Positions 34,606-42,471 of a stretch of DNA of 47,323 nucleotides are shown here, one piece after another. Source of the DNA: an uncultured Caulobacterales bacterium (lineage in GTDB: Bacteria > Pseudomonadota > Alphaproteobacteria > Caulobacterales > Caulobacteraceae); NCBI GenBank assembly GCA_903851655.1, contig CAINOV010000045.1, forward strand, positions 1 through 47,323. The letters are read 5' to 3'. The number at the start of each line of letters is the position of its first letter. Position 1 is the first letter of the stretch. A program made the translations under genes and the position numbers. Under the pieces are notes generated by a model. It was not told the DNA's origin. It worked only from the letters and a program-made list of their open reading frames with translations, and did no database searches.

Positions 34606-35891
34606 CCGGCTCGGCGCGCCTTCAGCCAGGCGGCGCCCGTGCGCTGGACCTGCTGCAGGGCGGCGAACGGTGAGATCCCCGTGTCCGGTCGGCCGGACCG
34701 CGCCAGGGCGTCGATCTGGGCGTAGTACCAGTAGCTGACGGCGAACCCCTCCAGGGTCTGGACCAGCTTCAGCCGGTTCAGGACCCGGAGCGCTGGCGGC
34801 AGCAGGCGTAGCCGTGTCTCCCACCGCTCCAGGCTCTCCGCCCCGGCCAGCAGCCGGGCCGGCCCGCCGGGGTCGGCGCACAGGGGGCGGCCCAGGCCGA
34901 TCATGTCGGCGGCGCCGCTGTCCAGCGCTGCGGTCATGGCCGCCCGGGTGCGGAAGCCCCCGGTGACCATCAGCGGCAGGGTCAGGGACTGGCGCATGGC
35001 CCGGGCGAAATCGACGAAATAGGCCTCCCGCGCAGCGGTGGAGGCCTTCACCACGGGCATGTCCCGGGGCTCGATCCCCTCCAGGTCCATCATCGCCGGC
35101 TGTTCATAGGAGCCGCCGGAGATTTCCAGCAGATCGACGCCGGCGTCCTGCAGCTGGCGGGCCACGACCAGACTGTCCTCGAAGTTGAAGCCGCCCTTCT
35201 GGAAGTCCGCCGAGTTCAGCTTCACGCTCACCGGGAAGCCCGCGCCGACCCCGCGGCGGACCCGGTCCACCACCCGCATCAGCATGCGGGACCGGTTCTC
35301 CAGCGATCCGCCCCAGGCGTCGGTCCGCCGGTTCGACCGGGGGCTCAGGAACTGCGACAGCAGATAGCCGTGGGCGGCGTGGATCTGCACGCCGGTGAAG
35401 CCGGTCTCCCGCGCCACCTCGGCTGCGGCGCCGAAGCGCTCGATCAGGTCAAGGATCTCCGGCTCGGTGAGGGCCACGGGGGCGCCGAACTGGTTGCCGG
35501 GCAGGTTCACGGCGACGGCGGACGGCGCCTTGGGGTGGGGATTGACCGTCGCCTGGGTCTGGCGGCCCGCATGGCTGATCTGCATCCACACATGGCCGCC
35601 CCGGCGCGTTGCCGCCGCCGCCATGGACGACAGCCCGGCGAGCGCCGCCGCATCCGGCCGGCCGCTCAGGATCACATTGCCGGGCCGCTCCAGATGGTCG
35701 CCGTCGATCTGGACATTGCCGGTAATCAGCAGACCGGCGCCACCGTCGGCCCACAGGCCGTAGAGCCGCTCCAGCTCCGGCGTCGCCCGGCCCTGCGGGT
35801 CGGCCAGCCCCTCGGTCATCGCCCCCTTGGCGAGGCGATTGGGCAGGACCGCCCCACAGGGGAGGGTCAAGGCGTCGGCGATGGCCGGCAT
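34602..35891 (-). CDS. Old Yellow Enzyme-family NADH:flavin oxidoreductase
   Basis: 429 residues from the ATG at 35891, nine bases after GAGGAG. FMN TIM barrel: LPNRLAKGAMTEGLAD near the start, MQISHAGRQT, the HAAHGYLLSQFLSP active-site block with the OYE His pair, and NRRTDAWGGSLENRSR. The C-terminal part (DMIGLGRPLCADP) binds the FMN phosphate. There is no iron-sulfur or second flavin domain, so it is a short ene-reductase-like member rather than 2,4-dienoyl-CoA reductase. Single gene; its upstream region has an AT-rich inverted repeat. Confidence 0.9.
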   Translation of the reverse strand: MPAIADALTLPCGAVLPNRLAKGAMTEGLADPQGRATPELERLYGLWADGGAGLLITGNVQIDGDHLERPGNVILSGRPDAAALAGLSSMAAAATRRGGHVWMQISHAGRQTQATVNPHPKAPSAVAVNLPGNQFGAPVALTEPEILDLIERFGAAAEVARETGFTGVQIHAAHGYLLSQFLSPRSNRRTDAWGGSLENRSRMLMRVVDRVRRGVGAGFPVSVKLNSADFQKGGFNFEDSLVVARQLQDAGVDLLEISGGSYEQPAMMDLEGIEPRDMPVVKASTAAREAYFVDFARAMRQSLTLPLMVTGGFRTRAAMTAALDSGAADMIGLGRPLCADPGGPARLLAGAESLERWETRLRLLPPALRVLNRLKLVQTLEGFAVSYWYYAQIDALARSGRPDTGISPFAALQQVQRTGAAWLKARRAG

Positions 35892-35909
35892 GGAATGGGC
35901 TCCTCAATC

Positions 35910-35947
35910 TTTACATTGATTGGATCCCATTGCCGCCGGCTTGTAAA
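35910..35947. promoter_or_regulatory. AT-rich inverted repeat upstream of the flavin oxidoreductase
   Basis: TTTACA (35910-35915) and TGTAAA (35942-35947) form inverted half-sites about 32 bases apart in the otherwise GC-rich gap between the oxidoreductase start and the SOD end. OYE genes are often controlled by redox- or electrophile-sensing repressors, so this may be an operator. No regulator gene is adjacent. Confidence 0.3.
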
Positions 35948-35959
35948 TCGCTCCCGGCG

Positions 35960-36607
35960 TCAGGCCGCGACGACGGACGGAAGGGGGTGACGCCAGGGCG
36001 ACCCACCGCTGACCGCCGCCTGGAACTGCGCGCCGGCGAAGGTCCAGTCGATCAGGCCGTCGAACCACGCGGCCAGGAAACCGGCCCGGTCGTTCTGGTG
36101 GTCGAGATAATAGGCGTGCTCCCACAGGTCGCAGACGATCAGCGGCGTGCGCCCGGCGTCGGCCAGGGCGTTGTGGGCGTCATGGGTCGACGAGACAGCC
36201 AGCGCGCCATTGGCGTCGGCAGTGAGCCAGACCCAGCCCGAGCCGAAGTGCCCGACGCCCTCGGCGATGAAGGCGGCCCGAAGGCCGGCCAGGTCGCCGA
36301 ACGACCGCGCGATCTGCGCCGAGAGGGCGGCGTCGGGGGCGGTGCGGCGCTCGCTCATGCTCAGCCAGAAGAAGCTGTGGTTCCAGCACTGGGCGGCGTT
36401 GTTGAACAGCTTGGCCTCATGGGCGGCCGCGGCGGCGGCGATCACCTCCTCGAGGGAGTGGGCCGGGCCGGGCTTCGCCTCCAGCAGGGTATTCAGGGTG
36501 CGCACATAGCCAGCATGGTGCTTGCCATGGTGAAATTTCAGGGTTTCCGCCGAGATCACCGGGGCGAGGGCGGTATCCGGGTACGGCAGGGACGGCAGTG
36601 CGAACAT
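35960..36607 (-). CDS. sodB: Iron superoxide dismutase
   Basis: 215 residues from the ATG at 36607, with GGAG seven bases upstream; the longer frame to 36628 adds an unneeded leader. All four metal ligands are present: His26 (KFHHGKHH), His77 (QCWNH), Asp160 and His164 (CDLWEHAY). The gateway residues His30, Tyr34 and Tyr167 are intact, and Gln73 in AAQCWNH is the position typical of iron enzymes. No signal peptide: cytoplasmic. It aligns without gaps with the paralogue at 37763. Confidence 0.93.
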   Translation of the reverse strand: MFALPSLPYPDTALAPVISAETLKFHHGKHHAGYVRTLNTLLEAKPGPAHSLEEVIAAAAAAHEAKLFNNAAQCWNHSFFWLSMSERRTAPDAALSAQIARSFGDLAGLRAAFIAEGVGHFGSGWVWLTADANGALAVSSTHDAHNALADAGRTPLIVCDLWEHAYYLDHQNDRAGFLAAWFDGLIDWTFAGAQFQAAVSGGSPWRHPLPSVVAA

Positions 36608-36830
36608 GGGGAGGTCTCCGAGTGACAAGTGAACAGTGATCCGAATACAGCCGACGACTTTGGCGGAACGCCGAATGGACTTTCGTCATATCAAAAACAG
36701 GACGCACCGGAGGGTCAGGCCCGGACGGACGGTGTGTCGTCGGACGCCACCACGCCGATGCGTGCCACGCCGGAGATGCGTATGGCGGCTGGGGAATACA
36801 ATATAAACACAGCGAAAATCGCCCGACTGC

Positions 36831-36840
36831 GTAGTTTCCG
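36831..36840 (+). promoter_or_regulatory. Stress element half-site, copy J (exact 10-mer, no TAG half)
   Basis: GTAGTTTCCG, identical to copies C and E, in the gap between sodB and the small minus-strand gene at 36904. No TAG at the expected distance and no plus-strand gene downstream. The 296 bases from 36608 to 36903 contain no other feature I can support. The stretch at 36793-36815 is AT-rich (aatacaatataaacac) and could be a minus-strand promoter toward sodB. Confidence 0.4.
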
Positions 36841-36903
36841 ATGGCGTGGACCCCTGTCGGATCTGCCCACGACGTCCGGTCCGCGGCGGCTCCGGCCCTC
36901 CCG

Positions 36904-37164
36904 TCAGCCGACCATCATGTCGATGGCCAGCAGCAGCATTTCGAGGGCGCCCAGCTCCCGCTCCAGCAGGGCGACCAACAGAACGCCGGACCGATGCGCG
37001 CGCCCCCGGGCCCCGGGCGGCGGATCACCGAACACGTCCACATTGTCGATCAGATAGGCGACGGCGCGCAGTTCCTGCACGGTGGCGATGGCGTCATTGA
37101 CGGTTTTCCGCAGGGTCCCGTCCGCCCCGTGGTCATCGAGGGTCGGCGAACCGGGCCCGGTCAT
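36904..37164 (-). CDS. Hypothetical 86-residue protein
   Basis: ATG at 37164, 36 bases downstream of the XRE regulator's stop on the same strand. Sequence: a short flexible start, then helices LRKTVNDAIATVQELRAVAYLI and LLVALLERELGALEMLLLAIDMM around a Pro/Gly/Arg loop. Balanced composition suggests a real protein rather than an antisense shadow. I do not recognise a family. Probably co-transcribed with the regulator. Confidence 0.5.
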   Translation of the reverse strand: MTGPGSPTLDDHGADGTLRKTVNDAIATVQELRAVAYLIDNVDVFGDPPPGARGRAHRSGVLLVALLERELGALEMLLLAIDMMVG

Positions 37165-37200
37165 GACCGGGGTCGCCGCGCACGGACGCGCGTCGACGTC

Positions 37201-37620
37201 TCAGACCACTGTCTCATTCTCTTCCATTTCGTCGATTTTCGCCAGGGCCTGCACGAAGGTCAGGGCCGTTCGTCGAAGCAGGCGCTTGCGGATACTGGCA
37301 TAGGCGCTGAGAAGAGACTCCGCATCCTCGGCCGGGGCGCCGGGCCGACCCCGGTCGCGATCCGCCGCCGGGACCGGCGTCGCCGCGCCGGCGTCGAGCC
37401 CGGCGATCATCTGCTCCACCGGCAGGGCCAGGGTGCGGCACAGGGCGGTCAGGGTGGAGAAGCTGACGCGATTGACGCCCCGCTCATACTTCTGGATCTG
37501 CTGGAAGGTCAGGCCGACGGAGCGCCCGAGCGCCGCCTGGCTAAGGCCCAGCGCCCGGCGACGCCGCCGAATGCGGTCCCCGAGGGCCGAGTCGAGAGTG
37601 CAAGCGAGATCTTCATCCAT
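37201..37620 (-). CDS. XRE-family (Cro/CI) transcriptional regulator
   Basis: 139 residues from the ATG at 37620; the frame continues upstream to 37764 but the AT-rich promoter-like bases at 37621-37670 argue for this start. The helix-turn-helix is clear: [44 protein letters not shown]. This SinR/HipB-like type is common in Caulobacterales. The C-terminal half is helical ([19 protein letters not shown]) and ends in acidic EMEENETVV. It lies back to back with the SOD-like gene at 37763 and may regulate it. Confidence 0.88.
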   Translation of the reverse strand: MDEDLACTLDSALGDRIRRRRRALGLSQAALGRSVGLTFQQIQKYERGVNRVSFSTLTALCRTLALPVEQMIAGLDAGAATPVPAADRDRGRPGAPAEDAESLLSAYASIRKRLLRRTALTFVQALAKIDEMEENETVV

Positions 37621-37629
37621 ACCCGAAAC

Positions 37630-37656
37630 ATTATACCCGGATAGCGTGTATGCCAA
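37630..37656 (-). promoter_or_regulatory. Consensus -10 promoter placing the XRE transcript start at its ATG
   Basis: On the minus strand a perfect TATAAT (37635-37630) lies nine bases before the ATG at 37620, with TTGGCA (37656-37651) 15 bases upstream as a -35. Transcription would start about three bases before the ATG, giving a leaderless or near-leaderless mRNA; no Shine-Dalgarno is present. ATACCCG occurs twice, 14 bases apart (37619-37625 and 37633-37639), across the -10 and start, which may be the regulator's own binding site. Confidence 0.45.
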
Positions 37657-37686
37657 GACGTCAAAAGCGCACAATACGTGCGCCGC

Positions 37687-37726
37687 GTAGTTTCCGATCC
37701 TGCCGGGGCGGGGCCGGTCGCGATAG
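37687..37726 (+). promoter_or_regulatory. Bipartite stress element, copy C (exact spacing)
   Basis: GCGTAGTTTCCG (core 37687-37696), ATCCTGCC, then TAGGGT with TAG at 37724-37726, 36 bases before the ATG of the SOD-like gene. Confidence 0.65.
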
Positions 37727-37762
37727 GGTCCCGATTGTCCGAACCCCTGTTGGAGGGCGCTC

Positions 37763-38410
37763 ATGTTTCTGTTGCCGGACCTGCCCTATGCGGCCGACGC
37801 CCTCGCGCCGGTCGTTTCAGCGGACGCCCTGCGGCTCCATCACAGCCGGCTCCACAGGGGCTATGTGACCCAGCTCAACACCCTGCTGGCGGAGCTGCCT
37901 GGGGTCTGCGGCCCGCTGGAGTCCGTGATCGACGCCGCTAGCGCGCTGGCGGACCCGGCCCTCGGGCGAAGCGCGGGCCAATGCTGGATCCACAGCCTGT
38001 CGTGGGAGTGCATGAGCCCTGTCCCCACCACGCCCGCCGCGCCGCTCTCCGCCGAGATATCCGCGCAGTTCGGCGGCCTTCCGGGCCTGCGGTCCGCCTT
38101 TGTCGCCGCCGGCGTGGCGCAGTTCGGGTCGGGCTGGGCCTGGCTGGTGTCCGACGGCCAGGGCGGGCTGAAGGTGGCGACCACGGCGGACGCCCGACCG
38201 GTTCTGGTCGCGGCAGGGCAGGTGGCCCTGCTGGTCTGCGACCTGTGGGAGCACGCCTATGATCTCGACCACCACGATGACCGCGCCGCCTATCTCGGCG
38301 GCTGGTTCGACCAGCTGGCCAACTGGACCTTCGCCGGTCGCCAGCACGCGGCCGCGATCCGCGGCCAAGGCGCCTGGCGCCATCCGCCGCCGGTCCGGCT
38401 GGCGGCCTGA
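37763..38410 (+). CDS. Divergent Fe/Mn superoxide dismutase paralogue
   Basis: 215 residues, the same length as SodB and alignable without gaps. Metal ligands His26, His77, Asp160 and His164 are kept, as are Tyr34 and the GSGWAWL tryptophans. However, His30 is Leu, Asn76 is Ile and Tyr167 (E. coli FeSOD Tyr163) is Asp. His30 and Tyr163 are the hydrogen-bonded pair that bridges the dimer and gates the active site, so both partners are lost together. The protein probably still binds metal but may have low SOD activity or another role. A stress element lies just upstream, and the small gene at 38447 follows. Confidence 0.87.
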   Translation: MFLLPDLPYAADALAPVVSADALRLHHSRLHRGYVTQLNTLLAELPGVCGPLESVIDAASALADPALGRSAGQCWIHSLSWECMSPVPTTPAAPLSAEISAQFGGLPGLRSAFVAAGVAQFGSGWAWLVSDGQGGLKVATTADARPVLVAAGQVALLVCDLWEHAYDLDHHDDRAAYLGGWFDQLANWTFAGRQHAAAIRGQGAWRHPPPVRLAA

Positions 38411-38446
38411 ACCCGTGGCGCACCCCCGCTCCTCGCGAGACCTCAC

Positions 38447-38644
38447 ATGTACCTGACCCCTGACGAGTTCCAGCTGCTGGAGCGCCTCATCTACGCGACC
38501 CGCCCCGTGGAGATCGATCCGGCGGCCGCGGATCACGCTGAAACGCTGCAGGAGCTCGGTCTCGCCCGCCGCACGCATGCGAGCTGGCGGGCGACAAGCT
38601 ACGGAATCGCCCGCTGGCGCGCCCAGGACGGCCTGCAGTCCTGA
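38447..38644 (+). CDS. Hypothetical 65-residue protein
   Basis: ATG at 38447, 36 bases after the SOD-like gene, with only a weak GAGA upstream. Helical (YLTPDEFQLLERLIY, AAADHAETLQELGLARR) with a basic aromatic C-terminus (ASWRATSYGIARWRA). The pattern resembles a small winged-helix-like domain (helix, helix, then LxxxGLA). No family recognised. Probably co-transcribed with the SOD-like gene. Confidence 0.6.
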   Translation: MYLTPDEFQLLERLIYATRPVEIDPAAADHAETLQELGLARRTHASWRATSYGIARWRAQDGLQS

Positions 38645-38648
38645 CGCC

Positions 38649-39353
38649 TCAGACGACGGTCCCGAACAGGGCGCCGACGCCCGATGTCACCCCCATGGCC
38701 GCCGCGCCCCATAATGCGGTCCTGAGGCCGCCGGTCACCATCCGCGCGCCCCCGGCCCAGGCCGCCAGGGCGCCCAGGGTGGCGAGGCAGGCCAGGGAAG
38801 CGACGGTCAGCGCCACGGGGATGGACGGGGCCGGCGCCGCCGCTGCGACGATCACGGGCACCAGGGCCCCGGCGGCGAAGCTGGCCCCCGACGCCATGGC
38901 CGCCTGCACCGGGCGGGCGCGGGCGGTCTCGGTGATGCCGAGCTCGTCCCGGGCGTGGGCGTCCAGGGCGTCGTGCGCCATCAACTGCTGCGCCACCTGC
39001 CGGGCAAGCTCCGGGTCCAGGCCGCGGCCCACATAGATCGCCGCCAGCTCCCGGTGTTCGCCGTCCGCATCGGTGCGGAGCTCCTCCCGCTCAAGGGCGA
39101 GGTCCGCGGCCTCGCCGTCGGCCTGGGAGTGGACCGAGACATACTCCCCTGCAGCCATCGACATGGCGCCGGCGACCAGGCCCGCAACACCGGAGATCAT
39201 CAGGCTGTTGCGGTCGCCATGGGCGGCGGCCACCCCCAGCAGCAGGCTGGCGGTGGACAGGATGCCGTCGTCCGCGCCGAGCACCGCCGCCCGCAGCCAG
39301 CCGGTCTTGGCGATCCTGTGACGCTCCATGGCGGGGGGCCGGGTCCGGCTCAT
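38649..39353 (-). CDS. VIT1/CCC1-family membrane protein
   Basis: 234 residues from the ATG at 39353, six bases after GGAG. The VIT signature is plain: LRAAVLGADDGILSTASLLLGV, then MSMAAGEYVSVHSQAD, with the acidic loop (ALEREELRTDADGEHRE) that binds metal in these vacuolar iron transporter relatives. The C-terminal three helices complete the five-helix fold. Predicted iron/manganese transporter that moves metal out of the cytoplasm, consistent with the SODs nearby. It ends four bases from the small gene at 38447. Confidence 0.9.
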   Translation of the reverse strand: MSRTRPPAMERHRIAKTGWLRAAVLGADDGILSTASLLLGVAAAHGDRNSLMISGVAGLVAGAMSMAAGEYVSVHSQADGEAADLALEREELRTDADGEHRELAAIYVGRGLDPELARQVAQQLMAHDALDAHARDELGITETARARPVQAAMASGASFAAGALVPVIVAAAAPAPSIPVALTVASLACLATLGALAAWAGGARMVTGGLRTALWGAAAMGVTSGVGALFGTVV

Positions 39354-39376
39354 CTGGGTCTCCGTGGCTGACGCGC

Positions 39377-39407
39377 GACCTAGCCCTCCTGGGCGTTTCG
39401 CCGTCAA
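39377..39407 (-). promoter_or_regulatory. Candidate housekeeping promoter of the VIT gene
   Basis: Minus strand TTGACGG (39407-39401), 16 bases, then GCTAGGTC (39384-39377). This fits the published Caulobacter housekeeping consensus (TTGaCgS and GCtANAWC). The start would lie about 20 bases upstream of the ATG. Confidence 0.45.
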
Positions 39408-39437
39408 GGCCGGATCGGCCCGCCGGACGGTCCCTGG

Positions 39438-39447
39438 GTAGAAGCCG
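39438..39447 (+). promoter_or_regulatory. Stress element half-site, copy H
   Basis: GGGTAGAAGCCG with the AACCTGCCGG continuation seen in copies C and D, 96 bases before the DUF3775 gene; no TAG at 37 bases (ATGATCC there). Confidence 0.35.
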
Positions 39448-39543
39448 AACCTGCCGGCGCTCGCCGCCGGATGATCCAACGGCGAGCGTCCTCGATCGGC
39501 GCCGATCCGGCGGCGGTCGTCCGCGCTGCGCAGGAGCCTGCCG

Positions 39544-39936
39544 ATGCCGTCGCTGACCCTTTCCCCTGACACTGCCTTCGCCATTGTGCAGAAGGCGCGA
39601 CAGTTCGACGTCAAGGTCGACCAGACCGATCCGGACAGCGGCTCCAATCCCACCGACGACACCAGTGTGGACGCGCTGGAGTTCGGCGCCGCGGATGACA
39701 CGCTGCACGAGTTGACCACGGTGATCCGTGACCTGAACGACGACGAGCAGCGGGATCTCATCGCGCTGATCTGGGTGGGCCGGGGCGACTTCACCCTCGA
39801 CGAGTGGGCCGAGGCGCGCACCGCCGCCATGGACGTCAGCCGCGCGCGGGTCCCGCGGTACGTGACCGGCATTCCCCTGGTCAGCGATTACCTCGAAGAG
39901 GCTCTCTCCCAGTTCAACCTCAGCGCCGACGCCTGA
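39544..39936 (+). CDS. DUF3775 family protein
   Basis: 130 residues from the ATG at 39544. Matches the DUF3775 pattern: AFAIVQKARQFDVKVD, then DSGSNPTDD, the core LNDDEQRDLIALIWVGRGDF and the C-terminal YVTGIPLVSDYLEEALSQF. Small acidic soluble protein, common in Alphaproteobacteria, of unknown role; frequently seen near stress genes, as here. Confidence 0.85.
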   Translation: MPSLTLSPDTAFAIVQKARQFDVKVDQTDPDSGSNPTDDTSVDALEFGAADDTLHELTTVIRDLNDDEQRDLIALIWVGRGDFTLDEWAEARTAAMDVSRARVPRYVTGIPLVSDYLEEALSQFNLSADA

Positions 39937-39952
39937 GCGGGCGGCGATTTGA

Positions 39953-39992
39953 GTAAAGTCCGATCCTGCCCCCGGCGCGCGCCGGTGGGTAG
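39953..39992 (+). promoter_or_regulatory. Bipartite stress element, copy D (exact spacing)
   Basis: GAGTAAAGTCCG (core 39953-39962), ATCCTGCC, then GGTAGCGT with TAG at 39990-39992, 100 bases before the BON protein's ATG. The 5' half is imperfect but the spacing and ATCCTGCC block match copy C. Confidence 0.55.
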
Positions 39993-40092
39993 CGTCTGCG
40001 AAGTCGGCGCACGGTCGGCGGACCCCGCAGGCCGGACACTCCCGGCGCCGGCGGGGCCGCGGCCCGCGTCATCCCCGAAAATGGAGACACCC

Positions 40093-40740
40093 ATGTCCAA
40101 TGACGCCAAGCTGAAAGACGCCGTCCTGGCCGAACTGGCCTGGGAGCCGTCCGTCACCGCCGCTCATATCGGCGTCGCGGCGCAGGACGGGGTGATCAGT
40201 CTCTCCGGCCATGTGCAGAGGTTCTCGGAAAAGGCGGCGGCCCAGTCCGCGGCCCTGCGCGTGATGGGCGTCAAGGCCGTGGCCGAGGAGATCCAGGTCC
40301 AGCTGCCCTTCGACACCCAGCGCAGCGACGAGGACATCGCCCGCGCCGCCATCGACCGTCTGGCCTGGGATTCGTCCCTGCCGCTGGATGCGGTCAAGGT
40401 CGCGGTGCAGAACGGCTGGATCACCCTGTCCGGCGAGGTCGGCTGGCGCTTCGAGCAGGACGCCGCCACGGCGGACGTCCGCGGCCTGTGGGGCGTGCTG
40501 GGCGTCAGCAACCAGATGAGCCTCAAGCCGCGGGTCAACACCCAGGACCTGAAGGGCGATATCTCCAAGGCGCTGCACCGGTCCTGGTTCGAGCCGGACG
40601 GGATCAAGGTCACCGCCGAGGGCGGCAAGGTCACCCTGACCGGCCATGTGACCTCGTGGCGGGAGCGCGAGCTGGCCGGGGACGCCGCCTGGGCCGCGCC
40701 GGGCGCCACCGCGGTGGAGAATGCGCTCACCGTCGCCTGA
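40093..40740 (+). CDS. Triple BON-domain protein
   Basis: 215 residues from the ATG at 40093, five bases after GGAG (the in-frame ATG at 40081 is less well placed). Three BON domains (about 5-70, 80-147 and 150-215), each with the VxxxGxVxLxGxV pattern: [18 protein letters not shown] and [11 protein letters not shown] domains are associated with osmotic/envelope stress proteins (OsmY, Kbp). No signal peptide, so cytoplasmic, unlike OsmY. The oleate hydratase gene starts 67 bases later. Confidence 0.9.
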   Translation: MSNDAKLKDAVLAELAWEPSVTAAHIGVAAQDGVISLSGHVQRFSEKAAAQSAALRVMGVKAVAEEIQVQLPFDTQRSDEDIARAAIDRLAWDSSLPLDAVKVAVQNGWITLSGEVGWRFEQDAATADVRGLWGVLGVSNQMSLKPRVNTQDLKGDISKALHRSWFEPDGIKVTAEGGKVTLTGHVTSWRERELAGDAAWAAPGATAVENALTVA

Positions 40741-40807
40741 CCGCGCCCGCCCGTCGCCCCGGCGACCGTCTCCTCCGCTGACCCGCTCCCGCAAAGGCTG
40801 TTGCATC

Positions 40808-42436
40808 ATGTCGAGCCCACGCACTCCCCGGCGCCGCGCGGATCGGCCGGCCCCGGCGGACACCCGGGTCGTTCTGGTCGGCGGGGGGATCGCGTCCCTC
40901 GCCGCGGCGGCGTTCCTGATCCGCGACGGCGACATTCCCGGGTGCAACATCACCATCCTGGAGGAACTGGCGGTGATCGGCGGCAGCCTGGACGGTTCCG
41001 GCTCCGCCGAGGACGGCTATGTGCTGCGCGGCGGCCGCATGCTGGAAAGCAAGTATCTCTGCACCTTCGACCTGTTCGCCTCCATCCCGACCCTGGACGA
41101 CAGCCGGACCGTGACCCAGGAGATCCTGGCCTGGAACGAAACCCTGAAGACCTCGTCCAAGTCCCGGCTGGTCCGCGACGGACAGCGTCAGACCGCCCCG
41201 AAATTCGGCCTCAGCGAGGCGCACATCCTGACCCTGGAGCGACTGGTGCTGCTGCCGGAGGGTCTGGTGGGGACCGGCGTGATCTCGGACCAGTTCGACG
41301 CCGCCTTCTTCACCACCGACTTCTGGTTCATGTGGTGCACCACCTTCGCCTTTCAGCCCTGGCACAGCGCGATGGAGTTCCGCCGCTATCTGGTCCGCTT
41401 CGCCCACATGGTGGCGGGCTTCGACCGGCTCGAGGGCATCCTGCGCACGGTCTACAACCAGTATGACTCCCTCGTGCGCCCCCTGCAGCGCTGGCTGGAG
41501 CAGCGGGGCGTGCGGGTGGAGCTGAACACCCGGGTGACCGACCTGACCTTCGAGGAGACCGAAGGTGATGCTTCTGTCACCGCCGTGGCCTTCGAGCGGG
41601 ACGGGACGCCGGGGGAGATCGCCGTCGGCGCCGACGACCTGCTGCTGCTGACCCTGGGCTCCATGACCGAGGCGTCGAGCCTGGGCGCCATGGACCGGGC
41701 GCCGGAACAGCTGGGCAAGTCCGATGGCGGGGCCTGGTCCCTCTGGGAGACCCTGGCCGCCGGGCGGCCCGAGTTCGGCCGGCCGGAAGCCTTCGATGAC
41801 CATATCGGCGAGTCCCGCTGGGTCTCCTTCACCGCGACCCTGCACGATCCGACCCTGCTGCGACTGATCGGCGAGCTGACCGGCAATGCGCCCGGAGAGG
41901 GCGGTCTGATCACCTTCCCGGACTCCGGATGGCTGCTGTCCATCGTCGTGCCGCACCAGCCCCACTTCATCGGCCAGCCGGCGGATGTGGAGGTCCTGTG
42001 GGGCTACGGCCTGTCCGTGGACAAGCCGGGGGATTTCGTCGGCAAGCCGATGTTCGCCTGCACCGGCGCGGAGCTCCTCACCGAGGTGCTGGGCCATCTG
42101 CGGATCCGGGCGGAGGCGGCGAGGATCCTCGACACCTCCATCTGCATTCCCTGCCTGATGCCGTTCATCACCAGCCAGTTCCTGCGGCGGGTCAAGGGCG
42201 ACCGCCCGCAGGTCCTGCCCCGGGGCGCCCGGAATCTGGCGGTGATCGGCCAGTTCTGCGAGCTGCCGGACGATGTGGTGTTCACGGTGGAGTATTCGAT
42301 CCGCTCCGCCCAGACGGCGGTCTACGCCCTGCTGGACCTGAAGCTGAAGCCCCCGGCCGTGTACCAGGGCAAGTACGACCCGCGGGTGATCTTCCGCGCC
42401 TTCCGCGCCCTGCACGGCGTTCGCAACGGATCCTAG
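40808..42436 (+). CDS. ohyA: Oleate hydratase
   Basis: 542 residues from the ATG at 40808. The FAD-binding motif VVLVGGGIASLAAAAFLIRDG (in parts) and ELAVIGGSLDGSGS begin the fold. Family hallmarks are GYVLRGGRMLESKYLCTFDLF (parts), the WCTTFAFQPWHSAMEFRRY block holding the catalytic Tyr, and VEYSIRSAQTAVYALL at the C-terminus. Oleate hydratases add water to the cis-9 double bond of free oleate to make 10-hydroxystearate using FAD as a structural cofactor. They are linked to fatty-acid detoxification and membrane stress. Its place in a stress island fits that role. Slightly shorter than the 570-640 residues common in the family. Confidence 0.92.
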   Translation: MSSPRTPRRRADRPAPADTRVVLVGGGIASLAAAAFLIRDGDIPGCNITILEELAVIGGSLDGSGSAEDGYVLRGGRMLESKYLCTFDLFASIPTLDDSRTVTQEILAWNETLKTSSKSRLVRDGQRQTAPKFGLSEAHILTLERLVLLPEGLVGTGVISDQFDAAFFTTDFWFMWCTTFAFQPWHSAMEFRRYLVRFAHMVAGFDRLEGILRTVYNQYDSLVRPLQRWLEQRGVRVELNTRVTDLTFEETEGDASVTAVAFERDGTPGEIAVGADDLLLLTLGSMTEASSLGAMDRAPEQLGKSDGGAWSLWETLAAGRPEFGRPEAFDDHIGESRWVSFTATLHDPTLLRLIGELTGNAPGEGGLITFPDSGWLLSIVVPHQPHFIGQPADVEVLWGYGLSVDKPGDFVGKPMFACTGAELLTEVLGHLRIRAEAARILDTSICIPCLMPFITSQFLRRVKGDRPQVLPRGARNLAVIGQFCELPDDVVFTVEYSIRSAQTAVYALLDLKLKPPAVYQGKYDPRVIFRAFRALHGVRNGS

Positions 42437-42471
42437 ATCCCGCGCCTCCCATACCCCAGAGGACAACCGAC

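Noticed and set aside
36841-37644. 267-codon plus-strand frame after copy J of the element
   Set aside because: Composition is His/Gly/Arg-rich and it runs antisense to a clear XRE regulator; no ribosome binding site.
42396-42436. Possible further copy of the stress element before the HicA-like gene
   Set aside because: Only the TTCCG part matches, the spacing is 38, and it lies inside the oleate hydratase coding end where CTAG is its stop codon.
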